From Curvibacter cyanobacteriorum (GTDB lineage: Bacteria; Pseudomonadota; Gammaproteobacteria; Burkholderiales; Burkholderiaceae_C): DNA of 64,000 bases. The DNA lies in assembly GCF_028649475.1 (NCBI RefSeq), contig NZ_JAQSIP010000002.1:496001-560000 (forward strand). Reading direction: 5' to 3'. Made by a program: the position numbers and the translations under genes. The notes under the pieces were generated by a model. The model saw only the letters and a program-made list of their open reading frames with translations. It was not told where the DNA came from and made no database searches. Numbering within the stretch: the first letter of the stretch is position 1; each line of letters opens with the position of its first letter. This document shows positions 16,403-25,137 of this stretch, one piece after another.

Positions 16403-17551
16403 TTAGAAGCGGTGTTGCACGCCGACAGCGAAGCCGGTGTTGCTGGTGGTGCCGCTGGCGGTTTGGGCGGCAGTGATGCCCTTGGCCTTGGTGTAGTCGA
16501 TGGCGGCGTACAGGTCGGTGCGCTTGCTGAGCTTGTAGCGGGCGCGGGTCGCGAAAGTGTCGTAGCGGTTGCTTGCCACGCCGTCAGCGCTGTACTTGGT
16601 GTTGTAGTAGGCCACGACGACCTCGGTCATCGGGGTGGCGTTGAAGGTCAGGCCCAGGTCGACCACGGTGGCTTTCAGACCGGTGGTGCGTGCCGTGGCG
16701 CCGGCCAAGAAGCGGTACAGCGAGGTGCTCGAGCTGGAGTTGGTCAGGATCGAGGTGTTGCTGTTCAGGAAGCCCGGGTCGGCCTGCATCTGGCTGTAGC
16801 CACCGGTGAACTTGTAGCCGTTGACCGTGTAGTTACCGCCCGAGGTCAGGGTGGTCTGGGTTCGGGCCCCGGTGTCACGCAGGCGGTCGTAAGCCACGCC
16901 CAGTTGCAGCGGTTTGGCGTCGTACTTGGCCATCACTTGCACCGACGAGTTGGCGGCGGTGGCGCCAGCCACGTTGCCAAACGAGTAAGCCAGGCCCAAG
17001 GTGGTGCCCGACCAGGTGGGGCTCTGGTACTTGACCATGTTGTCGCGGCGCGAGGTGTTCAGCGCCGAACCCACCAGGGTGCCCAGGGGGTTGACAGCGG
17101 TGGCGGCGTTGGCGGCGAATTGGCGGTTGCCGGTCAGTTCGTGGCCCAGCGGGTCGACCACATAGCCTGCTTGCAGGTCGTACAGGAAGGTGGTGTTGCG
17201 ACCAATGTCAACGCGGCCCCAGCTGTCTTGCAGGCCCATCACAGCGCGGCGATCAAAGAAGTTGCTGGTGCTCGAGGTGGCGCCGCTGCCCAGGTTGATG
17301 CCGGTTTCCAGGTTGAAGTTGGCTTTGAGGCCGCCGCCGAGGTCTTCGGTGCCGCGGAAGCCCAGGCGCGAGGTGTTCATCACACCCGAGCTGAACTGGG
17401 TTTGCGAGCCAGTGCCGGCCGTGGTCTTGGCGACAGCGCTGTCGTGGCGCACGCCACTGTCGACCAAGCCATAGATCACAAGGCTCGATTGGGCTTGGGC
17501 CAGGGTGCACAGGGCGCTCAGCGAGGCCAGGGCGATCAGGGATTTTTTCAT
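16403..17551 (-). CDS. Gram-negative trimeric porin (Burkholderia/Omp32-like)
   Basis: A 382-residue outer-membrane porin. The start at 17551 follows AGGA and gives a clean signal peptide, MKKSLIALASLSALCTLAQA, cut before QSSLVIYGLVDSG. The mature part shows the classic general-porin sequence: GLVDSGVRHDS, the SRLGFRGTEDLGGGLKA block, RRAVMGLQDSWGRVDIGRNTTFLYD and alternating beta strands, ending in the terminal Phe of GVAVQHRF-type motifs (seen as FAVGVQHRF) needed for outer-membrane assembly. It should form a 16-stranded anion-preferring channel as in Comamonadaceae Omp32. It is transcribed alone with its own terminator. Confidence 0.94.
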   Translation of the reverse strand: MKKSLIALASLSALCTLAQAQSSLVIYGLVDSGVRHDSAVAKTTAGTGSQTQFSSGVMNTSRLGFRGTEDLGGGLKANFNLETGINLGSGATSSTSNFFDRRAVMGLQDSWGRVDIGRNTTFLYDLQAGYVVDPLGHELTGNRQFAANAATAVNPLGTLVGSALNTSRRDNMVKYQSPTWSGTTLGLAYSFGNVAGATAANSSVQVMAKYDAKPLQLGVAYDRLRDTGARTQTTLTSGGNYTVNGYKFTGGYSQMQADPGFLNSNTSILTNSSSSTSLYRFLAGATARTTGLKATVVDLGLTFNATPMTEVVVAYYNTKYSADGVASNRYDTFATRARYKLSKRTDLYAAIDYTKAKGITAAQTASGTTSNTGFAVGVQHRF

Positions 17552-18151
17552 CAGTTTTCCTAGCGCCATCAGCCCGTGGCCGATGGCATGAATGGGTCAT
17601 CAGACGACGCCGTTGTGGCTTGCCCGCCCAAGAGGCGCGCAGTGACACCGGCATCGGTGCAGCCAGGGGCCGCCAAGGGGGCCGCGCCGAGAGGCGGCGG
17701 TCCAGCAGCTGGCCTGGGCCAGCCCCTCATGGGCTGACTTGCGTCATTCTGTAAATGGAATTTGACTGACTTGTGACGATTGAATCGGGATCAGCAATAA
17801 ATAAGGCTATTCATCGATTGCCTGTTTCATTTGAAGAAATAGATTAGGCCCGGCTCAGGGCCTGTTCAGCCGGCCCACGACCACGCTGGGCGGTGGCGGC
17901 GAAGGCCTTGGTCACCCCCCTTCTGGGCCGGTGGGCCTGGCGTCGAGCCGCGCGGCGCCGGCGTCAGGACCGGCCCGTGCCGCGGCGCTGGACCCGGGGC
18001 AGGGTTGGCCCGGAGGCAAGTTCGGGCGAATTGCAACAATATGTAATGCTCACGTCAACCGCCTGCCTAGAATCGCCACCCGTTCATGTCAGACAACGCC
18101 CCCTGGGTCGGGGGTGGTCGTGGCGTGCAGGCCATGTCATCAGGAGACTCC
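17552..18151. other. 600-bp divergent promoter region between porin and CLCA-like gene
   Basis: The part from about 17745 to 17850 is distinctly AT-rich compared with the neighbours and likely holds the porin promoter on the minus strand. A second AT-rich patch at 18028-18050 (TTGCAACAATATGTAATG) is a candidate promoter for the CLCA-like gene. No RNA gene or ORF could be supported, and exact -35/-10 pairs could not be fixed. Confidence 0.45.
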
Positions 18152-20773
18152 ATGAGCCATTTTCCCCGTCCTCGAACCCGGCAAGCGGTGGTGGCCTTGG
18201 CCACCGCCCTCTCGTTGGCCTGGCCTTCGGTTCAGCCGCTGTGGGCGGCCAACCACCCCAACTCCCGCGTGGCCAGCACCCATGTGCTGGACCTCACCGC
18301 CAACGTCGACTGGGACTACGATGCCGCGCCGCCCACCCAGGCCGGGGGCACGACGGTGCTGACCAAGGAGGTGCTGCGTGACCAGATCCTGCGCGAGGTG
18401 GCCCGCAGCGTGTTCTTGATGACCGAAGGCCGGCACCGCATCGGCACGGTCTACCTCTACAAGAACGGCCGCTTTGGCAAGAACGTCGACGTGCAGATCA
18501 TCAACAAAAGCGACCGCTCTTATGCCAGCGCGGCCAAGTGGCAGCAAAGCGAGGGCAGCAGCTACAACTTCTTGGCCATGGACAACCGGCCTGAGAACCT
18601 GCGCAATTACGCCCGCGTGATCGCCCACGAACTGGGCCACTATGTGTATGGCTTTGCCGACGAGTACCGTGAGGAGGGCAAGGCGCTGAGCACCAGTGAC
18701 CCGGGCGGCCCGTCGGGGGTGGACTTCACCCGCAACACGATCATGAACAACCACGAGAACTTCACCAGGCTCTCGCTGGCGGATGATTACCTGGGCAGTC
18801 TGGCGGACAACAACACGGCCCAGGCCCGGGTCTACGCCACCGACCGGACCAACCTGCGCGGTGGCAGCCATTGGGAGATGCTGACGCGGGACCCGGCCAA
18901 CGATCCGGCCGAGGCCAAGGGCTTTCACGGTGGCGACCGAGTCTGGTTCGAGGCTTTCAAGGACTTTGCCGCGCCCACCAAAGTGAGCCAGTTGACGCGC
19001 TATTTCGGTGTCCTCTGCGATCCGCAATTGGTGCAGAGCCATTGCGGCACCGGCGACGCGAGCAAAGACCAAGTGGTGCCCAGTGCCGATCGCCTGAGCA
19101 CTTTGGCCGACTACAACGCGCAGTTGTTTGCCAAGTCGGGTGGTTCGCTGACGGCCGATGCGGTGGATGGCACGCCGGGCTCGGCCTTTGAGAGTTTCAA
19201 GGTGGTGTTTGTCGATTCGCCCGCTGAGACCAGGTCGCTGGCGGTGCGTCAGACCGCGGCCAGCACCCGGCTGGCCGTGACCGCACGCGCGGCCGCCACC
19301 TCGGCTTCGGTGGCGCGCCATGCCATCGTGATCGACCGCAGCCTGCCCAGCGCCACCTTCGAGCAAGCCCGCGAGGCCGCTGTGGCGCTGTTGCAATTGG
19401 CCGAGTCGGGTTCGCAGTGGGCCGTAGTGGTGTCCCCGGGCACGGGCAGCAGCCCGCTGCAAAGCCTCAAGCCCATTGATACGGACCGGTCGGCCTTGGT
19501 GGCCAGTCTCGAAGCGCTGACCCGGGTGGACGGGCGTTTCGATGCCGCTGCTGCGCTGGCGCAGGCCCGCTCGGAAGTGGCCAAGAACCGTGCCGACGTG
19601 GACACCGCCCGCATCGAGCTGTTCACAGGCCAAGGCACCACGGTGGCCAAGGAGCTGGGCACCGATCTGCGTCAGAGCCGCACCGCGGTGAACGCGATCG
19701 GCCTGCGCCTGCCGGCGGGCAGCAGCGCCACGACCACCCCTGGCGGCGTGTCGCTGGATGCCCTGGCTGAGACCACGGGCGGCGTGTCCTACAGCGCCCG
19801 TGACGCCGAGCAAGCCATCAAGAAGATCCTGCGCGCCGAACGCAAGGCCTCGGGGGAGGTGTTCAGTTTGCTCGCCACCACGGGCTGGGACAGCCTGGCC
19901 GCCGGCGCCACACAGCAGACGGCGCTGACGGTGACCAGCCATGACCAGGTCATCAGCGCCCATTGGAACTTCGATCCCACCGACAAGGACCGCCTCAGCT
20001 TCCGCTTGATCACCCCCGCCGGGACATTCAGCACCTTGTCAGCGGCCTCCAACCTCAGCGAGGGCTATGCCCTGATTGAGATCGACAACAGCAGCGGTCT
20101 GCACAACGGGGCGGCGCGCGCCGAGACCCGCACCAGCGGCGCGGTCAGCAACTCGGTCGGACTCGATGTGCAGACCGAGTCGCCGGTGCAGTTGTCCGCC
20201 GACGTCGAAGGCGGCATGCTCAGCGACAACCGCGAACCCGTGCTGCGGGCCCAGTTCAGTGGCCAGGCCCCGGTGGCCAAGGCCCGCGTGGTGGCCACGG
20301 TGTACCGGGTCAGTGATGGCGTGGCCGTGTTGAGTGATCTGGTGCTGGCCGACGACGGCAAAGGGGTCGATGCACGGGCCGACGACGGTCGGTATGCGAT
20401 CAGCCTCAAGGGCCTGCTGCCTGCCGGGGACTACACCGTCGAAGTCCACGCTGAAACCACTGCGGACTCGGTGTTCCAGCCGAACCAGATCTTTGCGGTG
20501 GGCACGGTGGTGCCGGTGCGCCCCGTGGGGGCGGGCCTGGTGCGCGTCGAGGAGGCCGACCTGACGCTGGATGCCGGCGCCACAGGCGTGCTGGCCGCCA
20601 GCAGTGGGGACAGTGGCTCGGGCAGCGCCAGCGGTGGCAGCAGTGGCAGCAGTGGTGGCTGCACCAGCGTGGCGGGGCAACATGACGCGGGCTTGCTGCT
20701 CCTGTTGCTCAGCGGCCTGACCGGCCTGTGGCTGCGCCGCCGTCGCCCAGCCCCCTCGCGTGGCCGCGACTGA
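18152..20773 (+). CDS. CLCA-like secreted metalloprotease/VWA protein with a C-terminal Cys-type CTERM sorting signal
   Basis: An 873-residue exported protein; ATG at 18152 has AGGAG just upstream, and the leader ends with AWPSVQPLWAA near residue 31. Residues ~40-340 hold a zinc-protease-like domain with HELGHYVYGFADEY at 159-172, matching the HExxHxxxGxxDE motif of the calcium-activated chloride channel (CLCA) metalloprotease family. Residues ~390-570 resemble a VWA fold (HAIVIDRSLPS; the usual DxSxS is altered), as in CLCA proteins, followed by beta-rich domains (residues ~600-820). The end is a Gly/Ser-rich linker, then GGCTSVAGQHDAG, a hydrophobic LLLLLLSGLTGLWL segment and RRRRPAPSRGR, i.e. 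a tripartite sorting tail with an invariant-looking Cys. The stop overlaps the next gene, a CPBP protease, by 14 bp. Confidence 0.85.
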   Translation: MSHFPRPRTRQAVVALATALSLAWPSVQPLWAANHPNSRVASTHVLDLTANVDWDYDAAPPTQAGGTTVLTKEVLRDQILREVARSVFLMTEGRHRIGTVYLYKNGRFGKNVDVQIINKSDRSYASAAKWQQSEGSSYNFLAMDNRPENLRNYARVIAHELGHYVYGFADEYREEGKALSTSDPGGPSGVDFTRNTIMNNHENFTRLSLADDYLGSLADNNTAQARVYATDRTNLRGGSHWEMLTRDPANDPAEAKGFHGGDRVWFEAFKDFAAPTKVSQLTRYFGVLCDPQLVQSHCGTGDASKDQVVPSADRLSTLADYNAQLFAKSGGSLTADAVDGTPGSAFESFKVVFVDSPAETRSLAVRQTAASTRLAVTARAAATSASVARHAIVIDRSLPSATFEQAREAAVALLQLAESGSQWAVVVSPGTGSSPLQSLKPIDTDRSALVASLEALTRVDGRFDAAAALAQARSEVAKNRADVDTARIELFTGQGTTVAKELGTDLRQSRTAVNAIGLRLPAGSSATTTPGGVSLDALAETTGGVSYSARDAEQAIKKILRAERKASGEVFSLLATTGWDSLAAGATQQTALTVTSHDQVISAHWNFDPTDKDRLSFRLITPAGTFSTLSAASNLSEGYALIEIDNSSGLHNGAARAETRTSGAVSNSVGLDVQTESPVQLSADVEGGMLSDNREPVLRAQFSGQAPVAKARVVATVYRVSDGVAVLSDLVLADDGKGVDARADDGRYAISLKGLLPAGDYTVEVHAETTADSVFQPNQIFAVGTVVPVRPVGAGLVRVEEADLTLDAGATGVLAASSGDSGSGSASGGSSGSSGGCTSVAGQHDAGLLLLLLSGLTGLWLRRRRPAPSRGRD

Positions 20774-21236
20774 GTCTGCGCGGGGTCCGGCGCCCCACCG
20801 GGCGCTGGGACCACTGCTGCTGGCTGCGGTGTTGTTGACGCCCGCGGTGGCCGCCTGGGCAGCCTTGTCGGGCGGGTTTCGTTTGGCCCTGCCGGACCTG
20901 GGCAGCGCGGTGGTGGCCTTGTTGATCGCGCCGCTGCTTGAGGAGTGGGTGCTGCGCTCTGGCTTGCAGCAGGGACTGAGCCAACTCGGGTCGCCCGGTA
21001 CCGGGCAGGGGCCCCGGTACGCGGGTGGCCCGGGGCTGGCGGTGGCGGTGAGCACCGTCGCTTTCGCCTTGATTCACCTGGATGAGGTCTCCTGGACAGC
21101 CTGGGTGCGCTGCCTGCCCTGGCTGCTGCCGGGCCTGGTCCTCGCCTTGGTCTGGTGTTGGCGTCAGCGCCTCAGCGACTGCGTGGCGATGCACGCTTAC
21201 TTCAACGCCTGTTTGGCCTTGGCCAGCCTGCTCTGA
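20760..21236 (+). CDS. CPBP-family glutamic intramembrane protease, probable CTERM-processing partner
   Basis: A 158-residue, four-helix membrane protein with the three CPBP/Abi motifs complete: EEWVLR (Glu61, Glu62, Arg66), FALIH (His106) and HAYFN (His145, Asn149). These residues form the active site in this family (type II CAAX prenyl protease relatives). It is shorter than most members. The GTG at 20760 overlaps the CLCA-like gene by 14 bp, so the two are translationally coupled. That pairing suggests that it cleaves the C-terminal Cys-containing tail of its neighbour; the arrangement recalls the JDVT-CTERM/MrtJ type system, a name given from memory. No other CTERM protein is seen in the window. 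Confidence 0.85.
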   Translation: MAATESARGPAPHRALGPLLLAAVLLTPAVAAWAALSGGFRLALPDLGSAVVALLIAPLLEEWVLRSGLQQGLSQLGSPGTGQGPRYAGGPGLAVAVSTVAFALIHLDEVSWTAWVRCLPWLLPGLVLALVWCWRQRLSDCVAMHAYFNACLALASLL

Positions 21237-21473
21237 CCCCCGGGACGGGGCGCTGGCGCGGAGACTGTTGCTTTGTTGCCATTCGAGGCGTGTCCCCGCG
21301 ATTTTTTGACCTTCGTCAGGTCCGCGTCGGAATCAGGCGCTTCAATTCGTAAGGTATCAGTCAGAGTGCGTCGGCGCCGCTGAGTCAGCGGCTTGCCCGA
21401 GCCCGCTGCCTGGGGGGCGGTCGAGCCCTCTGTGAGGGTACCTCCGTCGTTTCACCTGCCCCCCGACCCGTTC

Positions 21474-23852
21474 ATGACCCGCTCACCACTTCTGGCACCC
21501 CCGGCCACCATCGCTCCCCCCCAAGCCCGATCGGACAGCAGCTTCTTCCAACACCACGGTGTCTGGGCCCCCGGGGTGCGCTTGTTCCGCAAATTGCAAT
21601 TTGGCGCCAAGGCTGGCTGGATTTCGCTCGCCTTCCTGATCCCGCTGATCCTGCTGGTGGTCGCCTACGTGCGCACCAGCCAGGCCACGATTGATTTTGC
21701 CGAGCACGAATTGGCCGGCGTGGCCGTGATCGGCAAGATCGAGCCCTGGTTGATCGAGGTGCAGCGCCAGCGGCGTTTGGTGTTGTCGGGCCTGGCACCG
21801 ACGCCCGACATGAACGCCATCAGCAAGGCGCTGGAGGGGGTCAAGCAGCACCTGTCCGCGACCCAGCATCAAGTCGACGTGCGCACAGAGCTGGCCGCGG
21901 TCGAGCAGCTGCATGCCGCGCTGGCGGCGCAGGCTGGCAAGGCAGGCCTGGATGAGATGGAGCAGGGCTTTCAGCGTTATGTCGATGCCGTGCGGGACCT
22001 GCGCGTCACGGTGCTGGACCGCTCCGAGCTGACCTTGGACCCGGACCAGGACACCTACTACCTGATGAGCCTCTCCACCGACGTGGTGTCCGAGGTGATC
22101 GAGTCGATCTCGCGCACCCGTGCCATGTCCGGCGTGCTGGAGCGACGGGGTCGGGCTGACCCCGAGGCCCTGCGTCGCCTGTATGGCATCTGGTACCTGG
22201 GGGCTGACCGGGTCGGTGCGATCAGCAAGGCCGCCGCCCGGGCCGCCGAGGCCAACCCCGAAGTGCGTCGCCGTCTGCAGGTGGACGGCGCCGTGACCGC
22301 CACGCGGGCCTTTCAGGCCGCGGCCTCCAAGGCCTGGTTCGAAGGCGTCTACCGGGCGGAAATCCAGGCCTTGGGGCAGCCGGGTCAGCTGGCGGTGGAC
22401 CAGTTGCGCGCGGTCAGCGGTGAGAGTCTGACGCTGCTGTCCGAGCTGCTGCAAAAGCGCATCGATCGCACCGTCACGGAGCGCCAGATCCTGTTTTCGC
22501 TGTTGCTGGTGTTCTTGCTGCTGGCCGCCTACCTGTTCTACGCCTTCTTCCTGGTGATGCACGGCGGCTTGCAAGAGGTCACGCGTCACCTGGAGGCCAT
22601 GACCGAGGGCGACCTCACCACGTCGCCGCGCCCCTGGGGCCGCGACGAGGCCGCGCGCCTGATGTTGATGCTGGCCCGCATGCAGGACAGCCTGCGCCAG
22701 ATGGTGCTGGAGGTGCGCAATGCCTCGAATGAGATCGTTCACTCCAGCACCGAAATCGCCGAAGGCTCGATGGACCTGTCGGCCCGCACCGAGCAAACTG
22801 CGGCCAATCTGGAGCAGTCCGCCGCGGCCATGGAGCAGATCGGCACCACGGTGCGCCAGACCTCGGACCACACCCAGGAGGCCACCCGCATTGCGGCGCA
22901 AAACGCCGCCATTGCCGGCCGTGGTGGCGAGGTGATTGGCAACATGGTCAGCACCATGGAGGACATCCAGACCTCGTCCCGCAAGATCGAAGACATCATT
23001 GGTGTCATTGACGGCATCGCCTTCCAGACCAACATCCTGGCCTTGAACGCCGCGGTGGAAGCCGCCCGGGCGGGCGAGCAGGGCCGGGGCTTTGCGGTGG
23101 TGGCCAGCGAGGTGCGTTTGCTGGCCGGGCGCAGTGCCGAAGCCGCGCGTGAGATCAAGCAGTTGATCGCCACCAGTGTCGAGAAGGTCGAGGGCGGCAC
23201 CGACATCGTGCGCCAAGCGGGCAGCACCATGCAGGAGATCGTCGCCAGTGCGCAACGGGTCAACGAACTGTTGAGCTACATCGCCACCGGCTCGGTCGAG
23301 CAAAGCCAGGGCATCAGCCAGGTGGGCGAGGCAGTGCAGGAGCTGGACCGCGCCACACAGCAGAACGCCGCGCTGGTCGAAGAAACCGCTGCCGGCGCTG
23401 CCGCCCTGCGTGAGCAGGCGCTGGGTCTGGCCCACGAGGTGGCCCGTTTCCAGGTGCCTGAAGGCATGGTGGTCGAGTCCCGCCCGTCCTTGGAGATTGC
23501 CGACCTGAATGTGGACTCCGCCATCGAGGCGCATCGCCAGTGGAAGGTCAAGCTGCGGGCGGCCATCGAACAACGCAGCCAACTCGATGCGCAGACCATC
23601 TCCTGCGACGACCGCTGTCCCCTGGGCCAGTGGTTGCATGGGCGTGGTGGCCAGCGCTTCGGTGGCAAGCCGAGCTTTGTGGCGCTGCTGGAGGAGCACA
23701 AGGGCTTCCACCTCGCCGCTGGGGATGTGGCACGCCGCATCAACGCGGGTGCCCTGGACGACGCGCAGCGCATGCTGGGGGCGGGGTCGGCCTTTGCCAA
23801 GGCCTCCAACGCGGTGACCACCGCACTGTCGCGCATCAAACGGGGCATTTGA
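21474..23852 (+). CDS. Methyl-accepting chemotaxis protein with C-terminal CZB zinc-binding domain
   Basis: About 792 residues. A cytoplasmic tail of ~40 residues precedes TM1 (ISLAFLIPLILLVVAYV), a long alpha-helical periplasmic part with LTLDPDQDTYYL, TM2 (FSLLLVFLLLAAYLFYAFFL, near residue 350), a HAMP region and a signalling domain whose hairpin reads [20 protein letters not shown] and [18 protein letters not shown]. The C terminus is a chemoreceptor zinc-binding (CZB) domain: EAHRQWK, DDRCPLGQWL and EEHKGFH supply the His, Cys and His ligands; such domains sense zinc or oxidants such as hypochlorite. The ATG at 21474 has no ribosome site; an in-frame TTG at 21393 is the alternative. No che genes adjoin. 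Confidence 0.9.
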   Translation: MTRSPLLAPPATIAPPQARSDSSFFQHHGVWAPGVRLFRKLQFGAKAGWISLAFLIPLILLVVAYVRTSQATIDFAEHELAGVAVIGKIEPWLIEVQRQRRLVLSGLAPTPDMNAISKALEGVKQHLSATQHQVDVRTELAAVEQLHAALAAQAGKAGLDEMEQGFQRYVDAVRDLRVTVLDRSELTLDPDQDTYYLMSLSTDVVSEVIESISRTRAMSGVLERRGRADPEALRRLYGIWYLGADRVGAISKAAARAAEANPEVRRRLQVDGAVTATRAFQAAASKAWFEGVYRAEIQALGQPGQLAVDQLRAVSGESLTLLSELLQKRIDRTVTERQILFSLLLVFLLLAAYLFYAFFLVMHGGLQEVTRHLEAMTEGDLTTSPRPWGRDEAARLMLMLARMQDSLRQMVLEVRNASNEIVHSSTEIAEGSMDLSARTEQTAANLEQSAAAMEQIGTTVRQTSDHTQEATRIAAQNAAIAGRGGEVIGNMVSTMEDIQTSSRKIEDIIGVIDGIAFQTNILALNAAVEAARAGEQGRGFAVVASEVRLLAGRSAEAAREIKQLIATSVEKVEGGTDIVRQAGSTMQEIVASAQRVNELLSYIATGSVEQSQGISQVGEAVQELDRATQQNAALVEETAAGAAALREQALGLAHEVARFQVPEGMVVESRPSLEIADLNVDSAIEAHRQWKVKLRAAIEQRSQLDAQTISCDDRCPLGQWLHGRGGQRFGGKPSFVALLEEHKGFHLAAGDVARRINAGALDDAQRMLGAGSAFAKASNAVTTALSRIKRGI

Positions 23853-23957
23853 GGTCGACCGGGGAGGGGGCGGGCAGGTCGCACCCCTCGGTTGGTGTTG
23901 GTCAGGTTCAGGTCAGGGACGGGCCGCTATCGTGCCGCGTCGAGATCTGATCCTGCC

Positions 23958-24122
23958 ATGAAGCTGCCTGCCCAACCCCCATTCAGCGAATCCGAACTGA
24001 CCCCAGCCATCGCCACTGGGGTCCGTCCCAGCAAGTCCCGAATCACCAAGCGCTGGAGCATGCTGCGCTGGGGCGGCTTGGCGTTGGCGATCTTGATCTT
24101 GCTTGAACCCTACTGGAGCTGA
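23958..24122 (+). CDS. Possible small single-pass membrane protein
   Basis: A 54-codon frame from an ATG: a polar, Pro/Ser-rich beginning, a basic patch SKSRITKRW and a C-terminal hydrophobic segment LRWGGLALAILILLEPYW. A positive-inside, C-terminal anchor arrangement is plausible, but there is no ribosome-binding site and no family is recognised. It lies 105 bases after the chemoreceptor. It may be noise. Confidence 0.3.
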   Translation: MKLPAQPPFSESELTPAIATGVRPSKSRITKRWSMLRWGGLALAILILLEPYWS

Positions 24123-24156
24123 ATGCTGCGCCGGCAGCGCCCTGGGACCAGCCGCC

Positions 24157-24342
24157 TCACAGGGGCCCCAGCCACCACCCCAGAAAGCGCAGGTAGCGTT
24201 GCTCGCAATGCAGGCAACGCAGGTGTCGACTGAAGGGCAGGGCACGCATCCAGCCTGCGCGTCGGACACGTTCGACGGCGATTTTGCAGTGGGGGCAGCG
24301 CAGTGCCGGGCTGTGAGAAGTGGAGGAGGTCAGCGTGCTCAT
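24157..24342 (-). CDS. Small zinc-ribbon-like protein
   Basis: A 61-residue frame with two Cys pairs, RCPHCKIA near residue 16 and RCLHCEQRY near residue 43, spaced as in a zinc ribbon, in a basic context (ERVRRAGWMRALPFSRH). It ends in a short hydrophobic tail. Similar short zinc-ribbon proteins occur in Burkholderiales with no known role. The frame stays open upstream to 24711, antisense to the response-regulator start, but the Cys pairs and the compact size argue for the ATG at 24342. Ribosome-binding site weak. Confidence 0.5.
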   Translation of the reverse strand: MSTLTSSTSHSPALRCPHCKIAVERVRRAGWMRALPFSRHLRCLHCEQRYLRFLGWWLGPL

Positions 24343-24664
24343 GGTCGTCCAAGGGTCGTTGTGACAGGGCATCCTGGCTCGGCCAGCCGGGCTGAGGCGG
24401 GAGGGATGCGGTGATCCGCGGGGTTTGAGGCCACGGGCTTGTCTCCTTGGGGCGTCTGCGGGCGCTTTGGCAAGCCTCCATGATGCGCTTTTTGGGTGAC
24501 ATCGGCATGTCTTTGCCGGCAGCGGCCAGCGCCTTGCTGCCGCGCAGGGCGCGGGTTTTCCTGAGGCCAAGCGCGGCGGAGGTGGCTTTTTCCCGCCAGG
24601 CCTTGGGGCAAAATGGGTTGGCCAGCCACCAGCTTTGGGGCGCCTCACCTGCAGAAGGTCCTCT
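24343..24664. other. 320-bp region before the response regulator
   Basis: Open frames cross this stretch on both strands, one on the minus strand being Lys/Arg-rich (KAWREKATSAALGLRKTRAL), but none has a credible start or domain. Nothing firm beyond the upstream region of the response-regulator gene. Confidence 0.35.
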
Positions 24665-25036
24665 GTGTCGAAACTCATCCTCACCATTGATGACCACGAA
24701 GACATTCGCAAACTGGTCCGTTTGACGCTTGAGTTTCAGGACTACGACGTCATCGAGGCCAGCAATGGCGCCGACGGCTTGGCGCTGGCCCGCCTGCGCC
24801 GGCCGGACGTGGTGTTGCTCGATGTGCTCATGCCGGGCATGAACGGCCTCGAGGTCAGTCGCACCATGGCCCAGGACCCGGAGCTGCGCGACATCCCGGT
24901 GGTCATGTTGTCAGCCCTGGAGCAGGCCACCGACGTCAGTGCCGGCTATGCGGCAGGGGCGCGGGCTTACCTGGGCAAACCTTTCAGCCCGTCGGACCTG
25001 GTCGATGTGATCGAATGCCTGATCGGTGACGATTGA
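24665..25036 (+). CDS. Single-domain response regulator (CheY-like receiver)
   Basis: A 123-residue receiver with no output domain. Acidic pocket DDHED at residues 9-13 follows the first strand, the phospho-acceptor is Asp53 in VVLLDVLMPG, Ser is in the VVMLSALE strand and Lys is in AYLGKPFSP. Start is GTG at 24665, after AGAAGG. Such proteins carry phosphate between a histidine kinase and another protein. It is close in wording to the receiver encoded at 47695 (DDHxDIRKLxRxT and LLDVxMPG), so both may serve related kinases. No kinase is adjacent here. Confidence 0.88.
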   Translation: MSKLILTIDDHEDIRKLVRLTLEFQDYDVIEASNGADGLALARLRRPDVVLLDVLMPGMNGLEVSRTMAQDPELRDIPVVMLSALEQATDVSAGYAAGARAYLGKPFSPSDLVDVIECLIGDD

Positions 25037-25137
25037 CCCTTGGCGCAGGGCCGGCCGGTTTTCGATGGATGGGCGGCCCGGTGGGTTTTGGAGCGCTCAG
25101 TGGCCCGGATGAATCCGCCTTGGGGCCTGGGTCGCGC

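Noticed and set aside
17745-17860. Riboswitch upstream of the porin gene
   Set aside because: AT-rich DNA but no known aptamer core found.
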